The position numbers were made by a program, and so were the translations under genes. A model generated the notes under the pieces. That model made no database searches. It was not told the origin of the DNA and saw nothing but the letters and a program-made list of their open reading frames with translations. Shown here one piece after another: positions 10,341 through 22,564 of a stretch of 64,000 nucleotides of DNA. The stretch spans positions 1-64,000 of the forward strand of contig JAKMXF010000077.1 of assembly GCA_024704765.1 (NCBI GenBank), given 5' to 3'. The first letter of the stretch is position 1, and every line of letters begins with the position of its first letter. This DNA comes from Oopsacas minuta (taxonomy: Eukaryota; Porifera; Hexactinellida; Lyssacinosida; Leucopsacidae).

Positions 10341-13178
10341 CAGTGGGGTAACCAGCTTTTGTATTCGGGGGGGGGGGGGCCAATGTAGTTCCAAACTCTA
10401 GTATAGTCACTACTTAGTCGCCATTGCACATTGGTTACTATGAATTTGAGTAATAGATGTAGTAACTATTTAATTATTGACCTTTATTCAATGGGAATCA
10501 GATTAGTGTTTTATATAAACAATGCCTTTAACAAAGAGTTTCGTTTGTTGACGATTTTACAGTGGTAATTGTCTGATTCTTCCTTTTACAGCCTCTAGGG
10601 TAGTTTATATTTATTATGATTTCCTAATATCCTATATTATATCACTATATTGTATTTTCCATTATTGAAAATTTCTAAACGGCCAGGAAAAATTCACGAT
10701 TTCTTTCTTCCTAAGCAACCTAGGTTTGAGGAATTATTGTCTCCAGCAAGTGAGCCTGACTCTGAAGAGCCAATTATCCGGAATGAAGGAGATTATCTTT
10801 CCCAACCTGATGAATTAGAACGTGACTCGTTGGATTCCTTTCAAATAGATCCTGGAAATATTCATTCGAAGTTTGATAAAGGTCATTACGTAGCTGGAAA
10901 GAAGCAATTATATGAAGTACTTCGTTCAGAGGTTCTACTTAACTGTTGGGTGCCTCCAGACAATTATAAATTTCCTCCAATTATCCAAGGAGGTAGGAAG
11001 AGATATTTTAATAGCAAATGGCTTATTAACAACACGTGGCTTGCTTATTCTGAAATTTTATCAGGCGGGTTTTGCAAAATTTGTGTCCTATTTCTCGACC
11101 GACATGATAAACTTGTGGGTAAGGGTGGTTCACAAATGGTGGGCTCCTTAGTGACCAAGGCATTGACCAACTACAAGTGTGTAATTGAATTATTCAACAA
11201 ACATAGTCAGTTAATTTATCATAGAGACTGTTGTGTAACATGCAAATCCTGCAAAAGGATGGCAGAAACACCGAGACTTGATATTCAAGACCAGCTTGAT
11301 CGACAAAGAATTAAACAAAAAGTGTTAAACCGCCAGAGATTAGTACCTATAATCGAGACCATCCTCTTTTTAGTTAGACAGGAGTTATCATTTCTCGGAC
11401 ACAGGGGTGAATCTAAAGAATTAGATATTGAAGAACCGAAAGAAAATGATGATAACTTTCGTGCTGCGCTAGGATACGTCTAAGAGAAAGAGATATTGTA
11501 TTGAAAGACCACCTCGAATCCAGTGGATCCAATTCGAAATATTTAAGTCCAATGATCCAGAAGGAGGTCACAAGATTAGTGGAACATTGATTTGTCAAAG
11601 AATAGTTTCCGAAGTCCAGAAAAGTGTTCCATTATCAATTTTAGCAAATGAATCAGCGGATATTCCTGCTCATGAGCAGCTTTCAATTTCAGTTCGCTAT
11701 GTTTTTCGATCGGAATGCTCAGTCGTTTTAAGGGAAATGTTTCTTGGTTTGTTACAGTTTCAGATCTAACTGGAGAAGGAATAGCAAAGACACTCATTTC
11801 ATTCTGTGTTTCTACTAGATTAGATTTGAATAACATGGTGGGATTAGGTTTGGATGGTGCTAGCTATGACTGGGAAGTTCAAAGGAATGCAGGCATGGAT
11901 CCGCGAATTATATCCAATGGTTCACTACAACACTGTTCATCGCACAGCTTAAGTTTAGCAATTGGAAAAGCTAACACTGTTATTCTTGGTAGCGTATTTT
12001 CTAATCTTACCTCCATATTTCCTTCTTTCATGGCTACCCTTTGCGAGAAGAGAAACTACGCAAAGCTATCCAAGCTATGTGCCCAGAATCTAAGCGACAG
12101 CGATTGAAAACAATTTGTGCAACAAGATGGGCTGAACGGCATGATGCAATTCTGGTGTTCATGGAATTAATCGATGCAGTTGTTGCCTGTTTAGAAGAAC
12201 TAACTCTTGTACCAGGAGAGATAGTTTCGAAAGCAACCAACTTGTTCATGTCTGCACATGATTTGACTTTCTATATTCAGGTACACTTTTCGAATATCCA
12301 AGCGCCCTTCTGCTCACAGTTTCTAAACAATTACAGTCACCAACATTGGATTTGGGTAATATTTGATCTATTGTTGAAATGTGATTCATTTTCGAAAAGG
12401 AAATGAATCAAGATGATACTTGTACGCGAATTACATTAAGGCTAAATCTAGAGCTGAAATTTTTGGGTCATCAGTTACTTTACCAAAAGTTTTTGGAAGA
12501 AGTAACCCCGAATTCATTGGAAAAGAAGAGCCTTTTTATAAAAAGCGCGTTTTCATTTCATATTATCAGTGGCTGCTTGAACAATAGAGGAAATGCAAAA
12601 AGTAGTAGAGCCCATGAACACAATATTACCATTTAGCTCTTCAGTAATCGAGGCACAAATGAAAATTTGGGCTGAAATTTGGGCTGAAAAGAAAAGGAAG
12701 GGAGGGTTGATTCCTGATAATGCTGTTAACTCATTAGCACTCTGCAATATAGACATAATGGTGGCTATATTCCTTATCCTACAGATATTTTCAACGATAT
12801 CAAAAACAAGCGCAACAAGGGAAAGGAGCCTTTCAAACATGAAGCATATAAAGACCTATCTTAGAAATTCTATGGGAGAAGAAAGATTATCAGGTCTTGT
12901 AATTTATCTGCCCATGGACGTGAAATACAAATTGAGCCAGAGGAAATCATAAATGAAATGGCCAATATTCACAGGAAGATTGACATTGTTTTTAGTGTAT
13001 CTGTAGTATTTGTAAAGACAACAATATTTGCAAAGATGAATAATATATTTAAACAATATTCCAAGTGGTTTTGGGCATAGCACCACTGATTGAGATAGAT
13101 AAATATAAATAGCAATCAATCATTAAAATATTTCGGGGGGAGGCCATGGCCCCCTTGGCCCCCCTGACTATGCCACTG
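10341..13178 (+). mobile_element. complete hAT transposon (TTF/ZMYM1-like)
   Basis: The element starts CAGTGGGGTAACCAGC and ends GACTATGCCACTG, so both termini are CAGTGG in inverted orientation, typical of hAT elements. It is flanked on both sides by TTAGTAAAG (10332-10340 and 13179-13187), which contains the 8-bp target duplication expected for hAT; the ninth base is coincidental or part of a terminus. Both sub-terminal regions carry a G-rich/C-rich tract (a long G run at about 10366-10379, GGCCCCCTTGGCCCCCC-like on the right). Length is 2838 bp. It encodes one transposase, now broken. Confidence 0.93.
10650..12952 (+). pseudogene. hAT transposase with TTF-type zinc finger and hATC
   Basis: The first frame, 10650-11483 (277 codons), has no ATG at its start; it carries a nuclear-entry-like KRPGKIHDFFLP stretch and a TTF-type zinc finger at about residues 98-150 (RYFNSKWL...WLAYSE...GGFCKICVLF). 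Reading then changes frame. ILANESADIPAHEQL at about 11635 and VGLGLDGASYDW at about 11840 fit the catalytic Asp blocks. LQHCSSHSLSLAI gives the Cys/His block and ICATRWAERHDA the TRW block. The hATC dimerisation domain lies at 12778-12905 (TSATRERSLSNMKHIKTYL, RLSGLVI). At least four frameshifts separate these. The family resembles ZMYM1/DUF4371 transposases. All parts are in order inside matched termini, so the element is ancient but structurally whole. Confidence 0.88.
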
Positions 13179-13262
13179 TTAGTAAAGTGAAGTATATGTA
13201 TATTGAATTTTAAATGTATTTGGATACTGCGTTGCATGGATGCTGTCTGGCTACTTTAAAAG

Positions 13263-13545
13263 ATGTACAATTCTCAAGGCAATGAATATTTTTATAAACT
13301 ACCTTTGAAATTGGGTTTAGATGATGGCAGAGGATTTTTAAGGCTGCTAATATCTGAGAGGTTGATCAACAGTGTGAACGAAGTTTGCTATTTATGGATT
13401 GTCCAGCTTCCTGAATCTGAACATAGATTTCTACCAATTTCTAGGACGAACAGATACAATTGTGATTTTCTGAATATAATATTTCACTTACAGTAGATCT
13501 GGAAGCAGCTCGATTGCTTGTGGTAGTATGATTGGACGGTTTCCA
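13263..13545 (+). pseudogene. fragment of the GLDxGxGFL family (as in 28 kb element)
   Basis: A 77-codon frame with LKLGLDDGRGFLRLLIS and NSVNEVCYLWIVQLPES. This matches the region of the 28-kb gene that reads YKLGLDFGQGFLKVTI and NSVSDLAIIWLSPVPEN. After a frame change, TVDLEAARLLVV at about 13492-13530 matches its TIDIKAALIAFG. Only these roughly 95 residues remain, including the positions of two probable catalytic Asp residues. It lies just outside the right end of the hAT element. Confidence 0.75.
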
Positions 13546-14925
13546 TTTATTTATTGTAATTGGGATGTAAACACTTATCTCACCAAAACTCACCATTCTG
13601 ATCTTGTCGTTAGAAATAGCGCCCATCAAATGAAGATACAGTGTAAGCTTCATACCCGTTTTCTTGGCAATTCAACATAATAGAAGGAATGAGGGTGTTA
13701 ACAATCCACCTGTCATAGTGAAATGGGTTGAAACTGTACAACAAGATTATACCCACAATGTCGAACACGACTTAATATTCATAAAGAACTTAGTACACTT
13801 TTTCCACTGGTACTGGCATTGGATCACTGTCTGAACAAGGGTTTGAAAGTTCACATTCGAAATTCAAAAGGATTTGGGAATACAATACATATGCCATCTT
13901 GAATGCCAAACGTATCCTAAAAAATCTGTACTTCGCAGTATGTGATCTGATGTTTTGAATAATAGCCTATCGAAAATTTAGGTGTTTGCATCTTATAGTC
14001 TGGAATTGATCCAAATACTTATGAATTATTCATTCATCCAAATACGACCGGGAGAATATGTGATTTATGATTTCAAAAGGGTGGTGAAATCTTGAATTTT
14101 TTCCGTAAAATCGTAGTCAAGTGCCAGAATTTTATGAATTAATTGTAAATTTATTACAAACAGTTTCCTACAATCATAAACTGGGAATAATACCGGTGTT
14201 GTTCCAGTTTTTTGTTAATTCATCCTATCAATTAGCAGAGTGATAAATCGTGTAAAATTATCGTTCAACGAAGTTGTAAATTATCGCTACGAACGTAACA
14301 CTACGGCCGTAATCGTTTAATACTCCTGAAATATTCATTTAATACTACTGAATTAGGTATTCAATACTCCTGAATTATTTACATAGTTGATTCCTGTATT
14401 AGTTGTCAAGCCCTGAAGAAGAAAAAAAATAAATACAAAGAATCTGATTTCGATTTTATTAATTTTTACTTTCTTTTTTGTTTCTTTTATTTTCTCGGGC
14501 AAAATCAGCGAAATATTTCCAGCACGTGATTATTTCGCCTGTCTACTAGACTAGTTACTACGTCAACTTTTCAATTTTCCACAACTCGTAAAAGGGTTAT
14601 ACGACAATAAGCCATAATATAATGTTAATTTGTTCCTAGGGGAGGGGCGAACAGTCTCGGAACTAGTTCAAAGATTACTCTACGCAAAACACACACACAC
14701 ACACAATTTATCTCTCTATCCTTCCAATCGTTGCGTAAACATTAAATTTTTTAATTCAAATTTTCACCTATTCAAATTTGTTTAGATGATATTAGATCAT
14801 GTGACCAAGATATGTGGAGATCGATTGAAAGAAAATCATCTATACCTTCCTGGGTGTTATCGGACCTTTGTGGTAGGCACTTGTTCTAAGAGGTGACAAA
14901 TTGTATTTTCCGAATGATGACTTCC
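13546..14925. other. no gene recognised
   Basis: AT-rich with short frames only. A short (AC)n run lies at about 14688-14705. TACTCCTGAAT/TACTACTGAATT words are repeated at 14320-14375. Confidence 0.5.
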
Positions 14926-14929
14926 CCAC

Positions 14930-15240
14930 AAATATCTTGTTTTCAATCTTTCTGACTATCCCTGAGTTTTGATTGGTGAGTTATTCTACCCAATCTAACT
15001 GAAATCTCCACACTAATATCCCTTTGATCTGACAGGTGGCACATTTTATTCAATCTGGCTTAATATCCCTGGCTTCTGACAGGTTACAAAAATTCTTCAA
15101 TCTTTTTACATACTTCACCCTAATCTCCATTGCGACATGGCTTATTAAATCTGGCTTACCCTCCACTCTAATATCTTTGGTTTATGTAGGTGGTAAGTTT
15201 TATTATAACTAGCTGACCCTCTCCATACTAATATCCAATG
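14930..15240. repeat. degenerate tandem repeat, about 75-80 bp period
   Basis: Roughly four imperfect copies of a unit with the words CAATCTGGCTTA, CTCCACACTAATATC and TCTGACAGGT (variants TTATGTAGGT). Examples are around 15005-15040, 15050-15085 and 15150-15195. It is old and non-coding. Confidence 0.65.
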
Positions 15241-15722
15241 TTACACAAGAGATTGAGCGAGCGCTGCATCTGAGATATTCATAGGGCGCGAACTGAAGGA
15301 AGCGCAACCCAAGCCCGCTTTCGCATCCAATTTTATTACAAATTTCGCAATTTATTCTCATTAATAAATACGGAATTATCATTCCGACGACTAGTAATGA
15401 CTCACTAGAACACTTTTAAAACTGACTTTATTTCTCGGTTTGATTACACAGGCCTACAAAAAATGTTATATTGTAGTTGTTTATCTTTTTGATCACTGAT
15501 TTAGACTAATTTAGGTGCGCTGATTCTGAATATCTTTCAATTTTTTCTTATCACGTCAGGTTTTTCACAACCATATAGCTACATTTTCAGAAAAAATTCG
15601 ATTTTTACCAAAAATTCATCATGATTACATATTACAACAATAGCATTATGTACATAGTATATGTTCAGATAGTCTTATTTGCTTATTGGTTCTAGCTAGT
15701 CTTGTTACTCTTTTTTGTTGAT

Positions 15723-17389
15723 ATGTCGAAAAGAAAGTGTTTCAATTCTCCAGACAATTTTTGTTATATTTATGGTTTCTATACTCCGAAACCTCAGATG
15801 CAAAATATTACTGAATTTGTGAATAGAGCTTACCATGCGTATACAAAGTTAAGCTGGACGACCGGGACAAAAGTTGGGCACCTCATATGGTCTGTAAATC
15901 TTGTGTAGAATTATTGAGGTCTTGGAGTAAGGGTAAAGAGAAACACCTCCCTTTCGGAATTCCTATGATTTGGAGAGAATCAAAAAATCATTTCGATGAT
16001 TGTTATTTCTGCATGGTAAATGTTATGGGCTGCAAAAAGAGTGACAGACACCTGCTGAATTACCCAAATTTAGAATCTGCTATTCGACCAGTCCCTCATT
16101 GTAGTGATCTACCTGTACCAATATTCACAGAGTTTTTGGACTCTATGATGATGAAGATGGTGCCAATTCGGAAGAAGTCAATGATCATAACTGTGAATAT
16201 GATGTTGATTTTCAAGGTCCTTCCTCGGAGCCCTCTCTCTTTAACCAAGCGGAATTGAATGATGTAATTCGTGACCTTGACCTCTCGAAAGAGTTGCTTG
16301 CATCTAGATTGAAAGAAAATAATCTACTCCATCAAGGAACAAAGGTAACATTATATTGTTACAGGGAGCAAGAGTTTCAACAGTATTTCTGCGAAAAGAA
16401 TGGTTGGTGTTTTGTCCAAATGTTGAGGGTCTTCTACTGGCAATGGGAGTTCCGAACTACAATCCAAGTCACTGGAGGCTGTTTATTGACAGCTCCAAAA
16501 GGGGTCTAAAATGTGTACTACTCCATAATGGAAATATATTCGGTCAATTCCTATAGGATATTCAGTAAACTCAAAGAGGAGTACAATAATGTGAAAGAGA
16601 TATTAGAGATTATTAACTACTCTGCACATGATTGGGTCACCTGCGTTCATCCCCAAATGGTCAACTTTCTATTAGGACAACAATCTGAGTTCACTAAGAC
16701 CCTTGTTTTCTTTGTTATTGGGACAGTAGAGATAGGAACCAGTATTGGATAAGGGAAAAGTGGCGTCCGAGAGAGTGTTTGAAAGTTGGGGACAAAAATG
16801 TAATTAATAACCCTCTGGTACATACAAATAAAATAATTCTACCTCTTCTCCACATTAAGCTTGGTTTAATGCAGCAATTCATCAAAGCACTGGATAAATA
16901 CAGATATTGTTTCAAGTATATCCGAAATTATTTTCCAGAAATCAGTGAAGAGAAGAAAAAGGCAGGGATATTTGAGGGTCCACAGATTCGCAAGTTACTT
17001 AGGGACAACAGCTTCAAAGATTCAGTGAACGAGGAAGAGAAGAGAGCGTGGCAGGCTTTCTCTAATGTCGTTTCTAATTTCCTTGCTAATAAAAGGCATC
17101 CAACTACAAAGAACTAGTCACGGAGTTAGTCGACAGCTATCATGCTCTTGGCTGTAATATGAGTATTAAAATTCATTATTTGAGAGACCATCTTGATAGA
17201 TTTCCGGATATTCTAGGTGATATGAGTGAAGAACAAGATGAACGATTCCATCAAGACATAAAAGTGATGGAATAGCGATATCAAGGAAGATGGGACACAC
17301 ATATGATGGCAGATTACTGTTGGTGCCTAAAAGAGATTGTCCTAACGAACAACATTCAAGAAAGTCAAACAAGAGAAATTTTAGATTGA
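15723..17389 (+). pseudogene. decayed member of an arthropod multi-copy DDE-like family
   Basis: The ATG at 15723 starts MSKRKCFNSPDNFC, with Cys pairs of a probable N-terminal zinc domain. A frameshift near 15880 leads to VCKSCVELLRSWSKG and PFGIPMIWRES then DCYFC. A further shift leads to a leucine-rich helix and HWRLFIDSSKRGLKCVL, with the first probable catalytic Asp at 16488. The second block reads WVTCVHPQMVNFLLGQQ: in the 28-kb relative the equivalent position is Asp (TIDIKAAL), here His at 16648. A CFLC pair follows in the next frame. The end is KIHYLRDHL and DMSEEQDERFHQDI, giving HxxxxxH and the probable Glu near 17228. At least five frame changes make it dead. I recognise it as a multi-copy uncharacterised family of animal genomes but cannot name it. 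Confidence 0.75.
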
Positions 17390-17399
17390 ATAGTACTCA

Positions 17400-18720
17400 T
17401 ATTACATGTTTATAGTATCACTTTCTTCCATTCATACTAGTAACAATTATATCATTATTCTTAGTGAATGAAATATTGATATTTTCAGAAATTCAATTGA
17501 TCCAATCAAACATATAGGGGTTGAAACCAATTTTGTTCAATAAATGTAGTAATAGGATTGTGAGATAACTTGACGTATTAGGGAGAAACTGACTAAATAA
17601 TCGGAATCAACAACACAGAATTAGTATATATCAGTTGACAAAATCAATACAACTAAAAGTGTAGGACTGTGTCATCAAAAATGTGTGAAATTTTTAAATT
17701 TAGAAAATTTACAACTTAGGTGCAAATCTCCGACCCAAAATGCACATGTGTACCAATTTTCAAATGAATCGGACCTCTAGATTTCGCACGCCCAGAGGAC
17801 TGACAGACGGAAGTCAATATCGTCGATGTAGTTAAGTCATCTGCTTATATGACCTGCACTAATTATCACTTACTTAAATCGATTTGCATTGTATTTATCC
17901 TGCTCTGTGGCCAGAGTAGCATCACACTCAAAGATGGGACAGTACGCCCTAGTACAACGAGGGAAGAGCCCGGAAGGACAACTCACCATAGTCCCACGAG
18001 TTTGGGGTTTTCACTTTATGGGTAAGTGCAATGAAAATCTAGGAGTGCCCTACGCTCTTTTAGTTGCATGGTCTTTGATAAATGTATACTTAGGAGTGTG
18101 AAAATTGAGGATTTTTGCGTATAACGAACAAGAATTTAAGGAACTAGGCTTCTCAAAATTCCGAAGAAGCGCAAGGAGCGTGTCCAGAGAACACGGTATT
18201 ATCCCATTGGTAGGTTCCGGAGGGACACATGGCCTATTTCACAAGTAAATACATTATTCATTACCCTGAACAAAGCATAAATTAATACAAGAGCAGCTCT
18301 CTTCCAATACGTAAATCCAATCTCTGAGTTGGTGCAGAATCCTGACAAACCTTCCCTGCACAAATGCAAAAAAAATAGATCCGGTCAGTGTCTAAGAGTC
18401 ACAGATTGGCTATTATCACCTGACAGGCGGTGACAATAGCCACTTTCATAACAAAATACAATCATAAGTTTTTCATATAATATTTGTAGCCTAGAAACTT
18501 TGAAACAAAATTCATATACATGTAATATATCTATAAATTGACCTGGAGCTTCGGGATATGGAAATGATCGATCTTTTGAATTTTGTACTATGGATTGTAA
18601 ATATCCAAACAATAATGATCAAATTATATCTGTATATACAAATAATCATGAAAATCGAAGAGTGAAAGTGGAGCAATCGAAAATGACCTCTTGTGAAGTA
18701 TATATTTCGAAATATCTATA
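17400..18720. other. no gene recognised
   Basis: AT-rich, stop-rich. The stretch 17725-17815 is less AT-rich (reads TGCACATGTGTACCAATTTT, then GGACCTCTAGATTTCGCACG) and looks like a transposon 3' end, without a recognisable partner. Confidence 0.45.
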
Positions 18721-18723
18721 TAT

Positions 18724-18781
18724 GTCCTTTCTTCTAATGCTTTGCATTTTGAAAAAATTAAAAGCATTAGACGAAAGGACA
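18724..18781. repeat. perfect-stem hairpin
   Basis: GTCCTTTCTTCTAATGCTTT is followed, after a loop of about 15 bases, by its near-exact complement AAAGCATTAGACGAAAGGAC (one mismatch). Weaker complementarity continues outwards for tens of bases, so it may be the centre of an old foldback element. Confidence 0.75.
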
Positions 18782-18789
18782 AAGCTTCT

Positions 18790-20480
18790 ATATATGGATT
18801 CATATATTCTCTCCATCATAATTCAGGAGATACACTACAATGGAGCTGTAAAAGCTCAGAACTTGTAATGAAAGATTACATACGCAGCATGATCTTGTTG
18901 TCAAATCAGAAAATTTCGGAAGCTATCAAACTACCCATACTCATGGACCAGATCTTTCTCGAGTAGAAATGATAAAGGATGCAGTGAAATAAAGCAACAG
19001 GCCAAGGATTCTGAGCTTGTTTCAGGATCTATTCTTCCAACAGGTGTTCAGAAACTTCACCCATCCTCTATTGCTAAGTTTCCTGAAGTGTATTCCTTCA
19101 ACTTATATTTATTCTTTCAAACACATTTATGTATATATATATATATGTATATATATTAAGCATAAGTATTGGTAACAACCTAATTCTATGGAACGATATT
19201 CCATGGACGAGTTTCTGCAATTAGATCTCTTCGCATAATAGGCATGATTCTGTACTATAAATATTTGGACATTTAAGTATCTTACTTACTGTACTGTATG
19301 TATTGTGTAGAGGACCCTATGGAAGATCATTTTTGTGAATATACCTTCCCTTTAAATATAGACATTCATTCTTTCATTCAAATGTTCATCTGTAACATTT
19401 AGTTATCTTACAATCCATATTGATCACGTCAATATTTATTTGTATAATGCACTTCTTCCTTTCCAACGAAGTGTATGACATCTAGCATTTTGATGTAATA
19501 TACTCAATTCCTAACACCCTCCCAAACCACATTAGCTATTGTAACGATAAAGCTGAACATAACTATTATTTATGAGCACTATCTGAAGCTTTCCATGCCG
19601 CCAAAATTTGCCATTTGGGACGCAATTTGCCAAACCCTGTTATGTATTCAACATTGTATATATCAATTATTTTATACATAGTATAATTTACCCCCGCGGA
19701 AATAAATGTCACCCATAATAGGGAGGCATGAATATTTGAGGCCTACCGATATCTTCAATTCTCATATCTGACAACCAGGGAGCCTAAGGTTGGATATTCA
19801 CGACCTAAAAGAAGGTATCTTAACCCTTTAATACATGTAATTGACATCCAAAGGAAATTGTGCAAATATCATGGGGAAATATTATAATAAGATCATTTTG
19901 TAATAATAAACAGCAAAATTAAAAAATATAATACCATTGTATCCACACACATGGACTTCCAAAATTTCAATATGATGTCCAAAATACATTAAGTCACCAC
20001 ATATAATCACATAAAACAGTTACACAAATTACTTCACATAACTACTGCACTAACAACTTGATCTAATAAACCATCACAATGTAAGAAAAATATAAGATTA
20101 CGTTTATGAGCTCCTCTTGTAAATTCGATTTAATAAGTCCAAAAATAGCTGTTTTGGTAAAGAAGTACATTTCGCCTCAATCAAAAGTGAAATTTCATCA
20201 TAACTTGAATTTTCATAATCTTTGAAAATAGTTGGAATACCCAAATTTAAATACATATCTTTAATTATTTGAACAGAATCTTTACTTTCAACTCCATAAT
20301 TATCCTAAAGGAAGTTAGAATGTAAACATTAATTCAACACATATATATTCCGAAAAAGTTAGACAGGGTGAAAGTAAGCTGTTGACTTTGGACTAGGGAT
20401 ACGTTAGCCGGTATAAAAATTCTATATGAGCTCTATATTGCATATTTAGAGCAACAAATTATCAAACAGTATATACTAAA
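18790..20480. other. no gene recognised
   Basis: Only short unsupported frames. An alternating (TA)n/(TATG) tract lies at 19129-19157. Confidence 0.5.
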
Positions 20481-20486
20481 ATATTT

Positions 20487-21752
20487 CAGGGTGACAATAA
20501 AGTTCTGTTACATTCGAATTTGCGACTACGAAACTATTCAAGAAATATCATTCAAATTTCTCTTGAATATTAGTTAGATAGTGCCGAATCATTCTACAAA
20601 TGATTATTCAATTTAGGCACATTTATTCGTAATTACGGAATGTATTCGTGTCCTAAATTAGGACGGCGAATCGGAGGTCTTCTTGTGGCATGTTATTCCA
20701 TTATCTGGTTAAAGCTTTCAGTAGCGACGCAAAATTTATGGGGTTTAGCAAAAGCCCTCTTTTCGAAAATACCCCACACAGAATATTCCACTTGATTGAG
20801 GTCGGGCTGGAAGGTGGCCATTCCTACAACGACAAAAAATGATATTTAGCCGTCTGAGCAGGGACTGATTTGCATTCGAGGCATGCGCTGGATCTGAGTC
20901 CTTTGGAATATCAATGCCTGATTTTTGAATAGGCGTCGACCTGCATCTTTGAGTTCCGGCTCGAGTATTAACTTCCTGTATGTTTCTGAGTTTATTTTAC
21001 TCATTCGGGATACAAATCAAAATTGTCCCCAAATTCGTTGTCACTCCTCCCCAAACCATAACAGATTGAGGTTTCTGGACTCGATCAACAAATTTAACCT
21101 CTTCAGGATCTGTTTAGCGGTAGTAGATAAAATCCTGTGATTTTGACGGTTCGTGGGTTCCTCTACAATGAAATTGTTTTCATCGGAAAAAAGAACTTTA
21201 CAAAATCTTGGGGTGCGAGCCGCAGGAGGAGCCCCTTGAAACTATCGAGTCTCTCTCGACGAATTGAGGGTGTCAGAAGATATACCGTAGTCCCAAGCCT
21301 GACGTATGAATTTTCTAGCGATTCAGGGTAAATTTCCTATTCCTTCGCCATTTTTCGTATCGTGCGTCTGGGATTTCGTGCAATTCGACTTCTCACTGCC
21401 TTCCTGAGTCGGATGGATCTAGCGGTGGGTAGTCTGCCTGAGCGTGCATCGTCAGTATGCTACAGTATCTTTATATCGTTCTATGGTTAGATCTTCCAGC
21501 ATTCTATTCACTCTCATTTTCAGCTTCTTCAAAATTTCAGTTTTACTGGACAATTAATGAGTAAATGATTTTGGACCTTGCATCTACCATGATGAAGAAA
21601 AAGGTACCAGATGCTAAACAGTATCAAATCCTATTGTAAATCAACTAAAACCAAGTGAAGTTAACGAAAAAGACTGGTGATTAGGGTTGTACTGTAAACA
21701 TAGTAGTTAGCGATTGTACCAATCAATCTAACATAACTTAATTGTCACCCTG
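20487..21752 (-). mobile_element. Tc1/mariner-superfamily element, decayed
   Basis: The ends are CAGGGTGACAATAAAGTT on the left and AACTTAATTGTCACCCTG on the right, an inverted pair differing at one base. TA follows on the right; on the left the two flanking bases have become TT. Length is 1266 bp, normal for the superfamily. On the minus strand, with many frame changes, the text reads HPKIL-like, KPQSVMVWGGVTTN, then PAHASNANQSLL and FQPDLNQVEYSVWGIF, i.e. the MVWGG box, the second-Asp PAH box and the SPDLNxxDYxxW-type third-acid box. The third acidic residue region reads VEY here. It is too broken to assign DD37D versus DD41D. Confidence 0.85.
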
Positions 21753-22054
21753 TATGCGCCCTTTCGTAAGCTTTTTCGATCTATTTGGTATAATATTTAT
21801 TTTTGAGATACTTTAAATATTTTATTTTTCATCTCAAAGTGAATATAGGATTTCCCAGAACATGCGACTGCGCAAATTCTTTTCGTGGGCAAATATTGCC
21901 AATTATCTTAATTTGTAGCATGGACAAATGTGGTGTGAATTTCAATAACAATATTATTCTAGAGGATCCTAATAATATTATCTTCACAGGTTTTGGAACT
22001 TTTGTCTGACTCGCTGCGATTATTCAGGGAAATATGATATATGGACAAAACTAA

Positions 22055-22560
22055 CCTCTATAGATGCTTTTATGCAAATTCTATATCCAAAAATTTATAA
22101 TACAAACTGCTTCCTGGTTCATGAGTTACAGTAGTGACCAGGGATGACACATTTTTATGAAATTACAACTATATCTCGATATTCAATTTAATTATTCATC
22201 AAATCAGTATAACCAATTTGTAATATACATGACTTCCAATTCTCTGATTATATATTATGATATGATATCTTGGGATGTTATTGCGTATGTTTATACATTT
22301 CCATATAAGTGCATATTCACGATTACGTCCCAATGGTAAGATTATTATATAACAATGTATTTTAAGGGTAAAGAAAGTCAGGTTTGATTACAAATTGGCG
22401 ATCCGATTTTGGTCAAAATTTTAACGATTATTGAGCTATAACTGGATATATATTGGTTTAATTCCTGGTCACTACTGTAACTCAAGAATGAGCCAACTTT
22501 TGTATTACAAAATTTGGATAAATCGTATAATGGTATCTATAGATGAAATTATATATTCGT
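22055..22560. repeat. long foldback (inverted repeat), about 2 x 250 bp
   Basis: The left arm contains GAGTTACAGTAGTGACCAGG at about 22122-22141. The right arm contains its complement, CCTGGTCACTACTGTAACTC, at about 22465-22484. Similarity continues outwards (TCTATAGATG on both) and inwards (ACCAATTTGTAAT, GGGATGTTATTGCGTATG and their diverged complements) almost to the centre near 22300. The two arms are diverged, so it is an old foldback or MITE rather than an assembly artefact. Confidence 0.8.
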
Positions 22561-22564
22561 TTGA

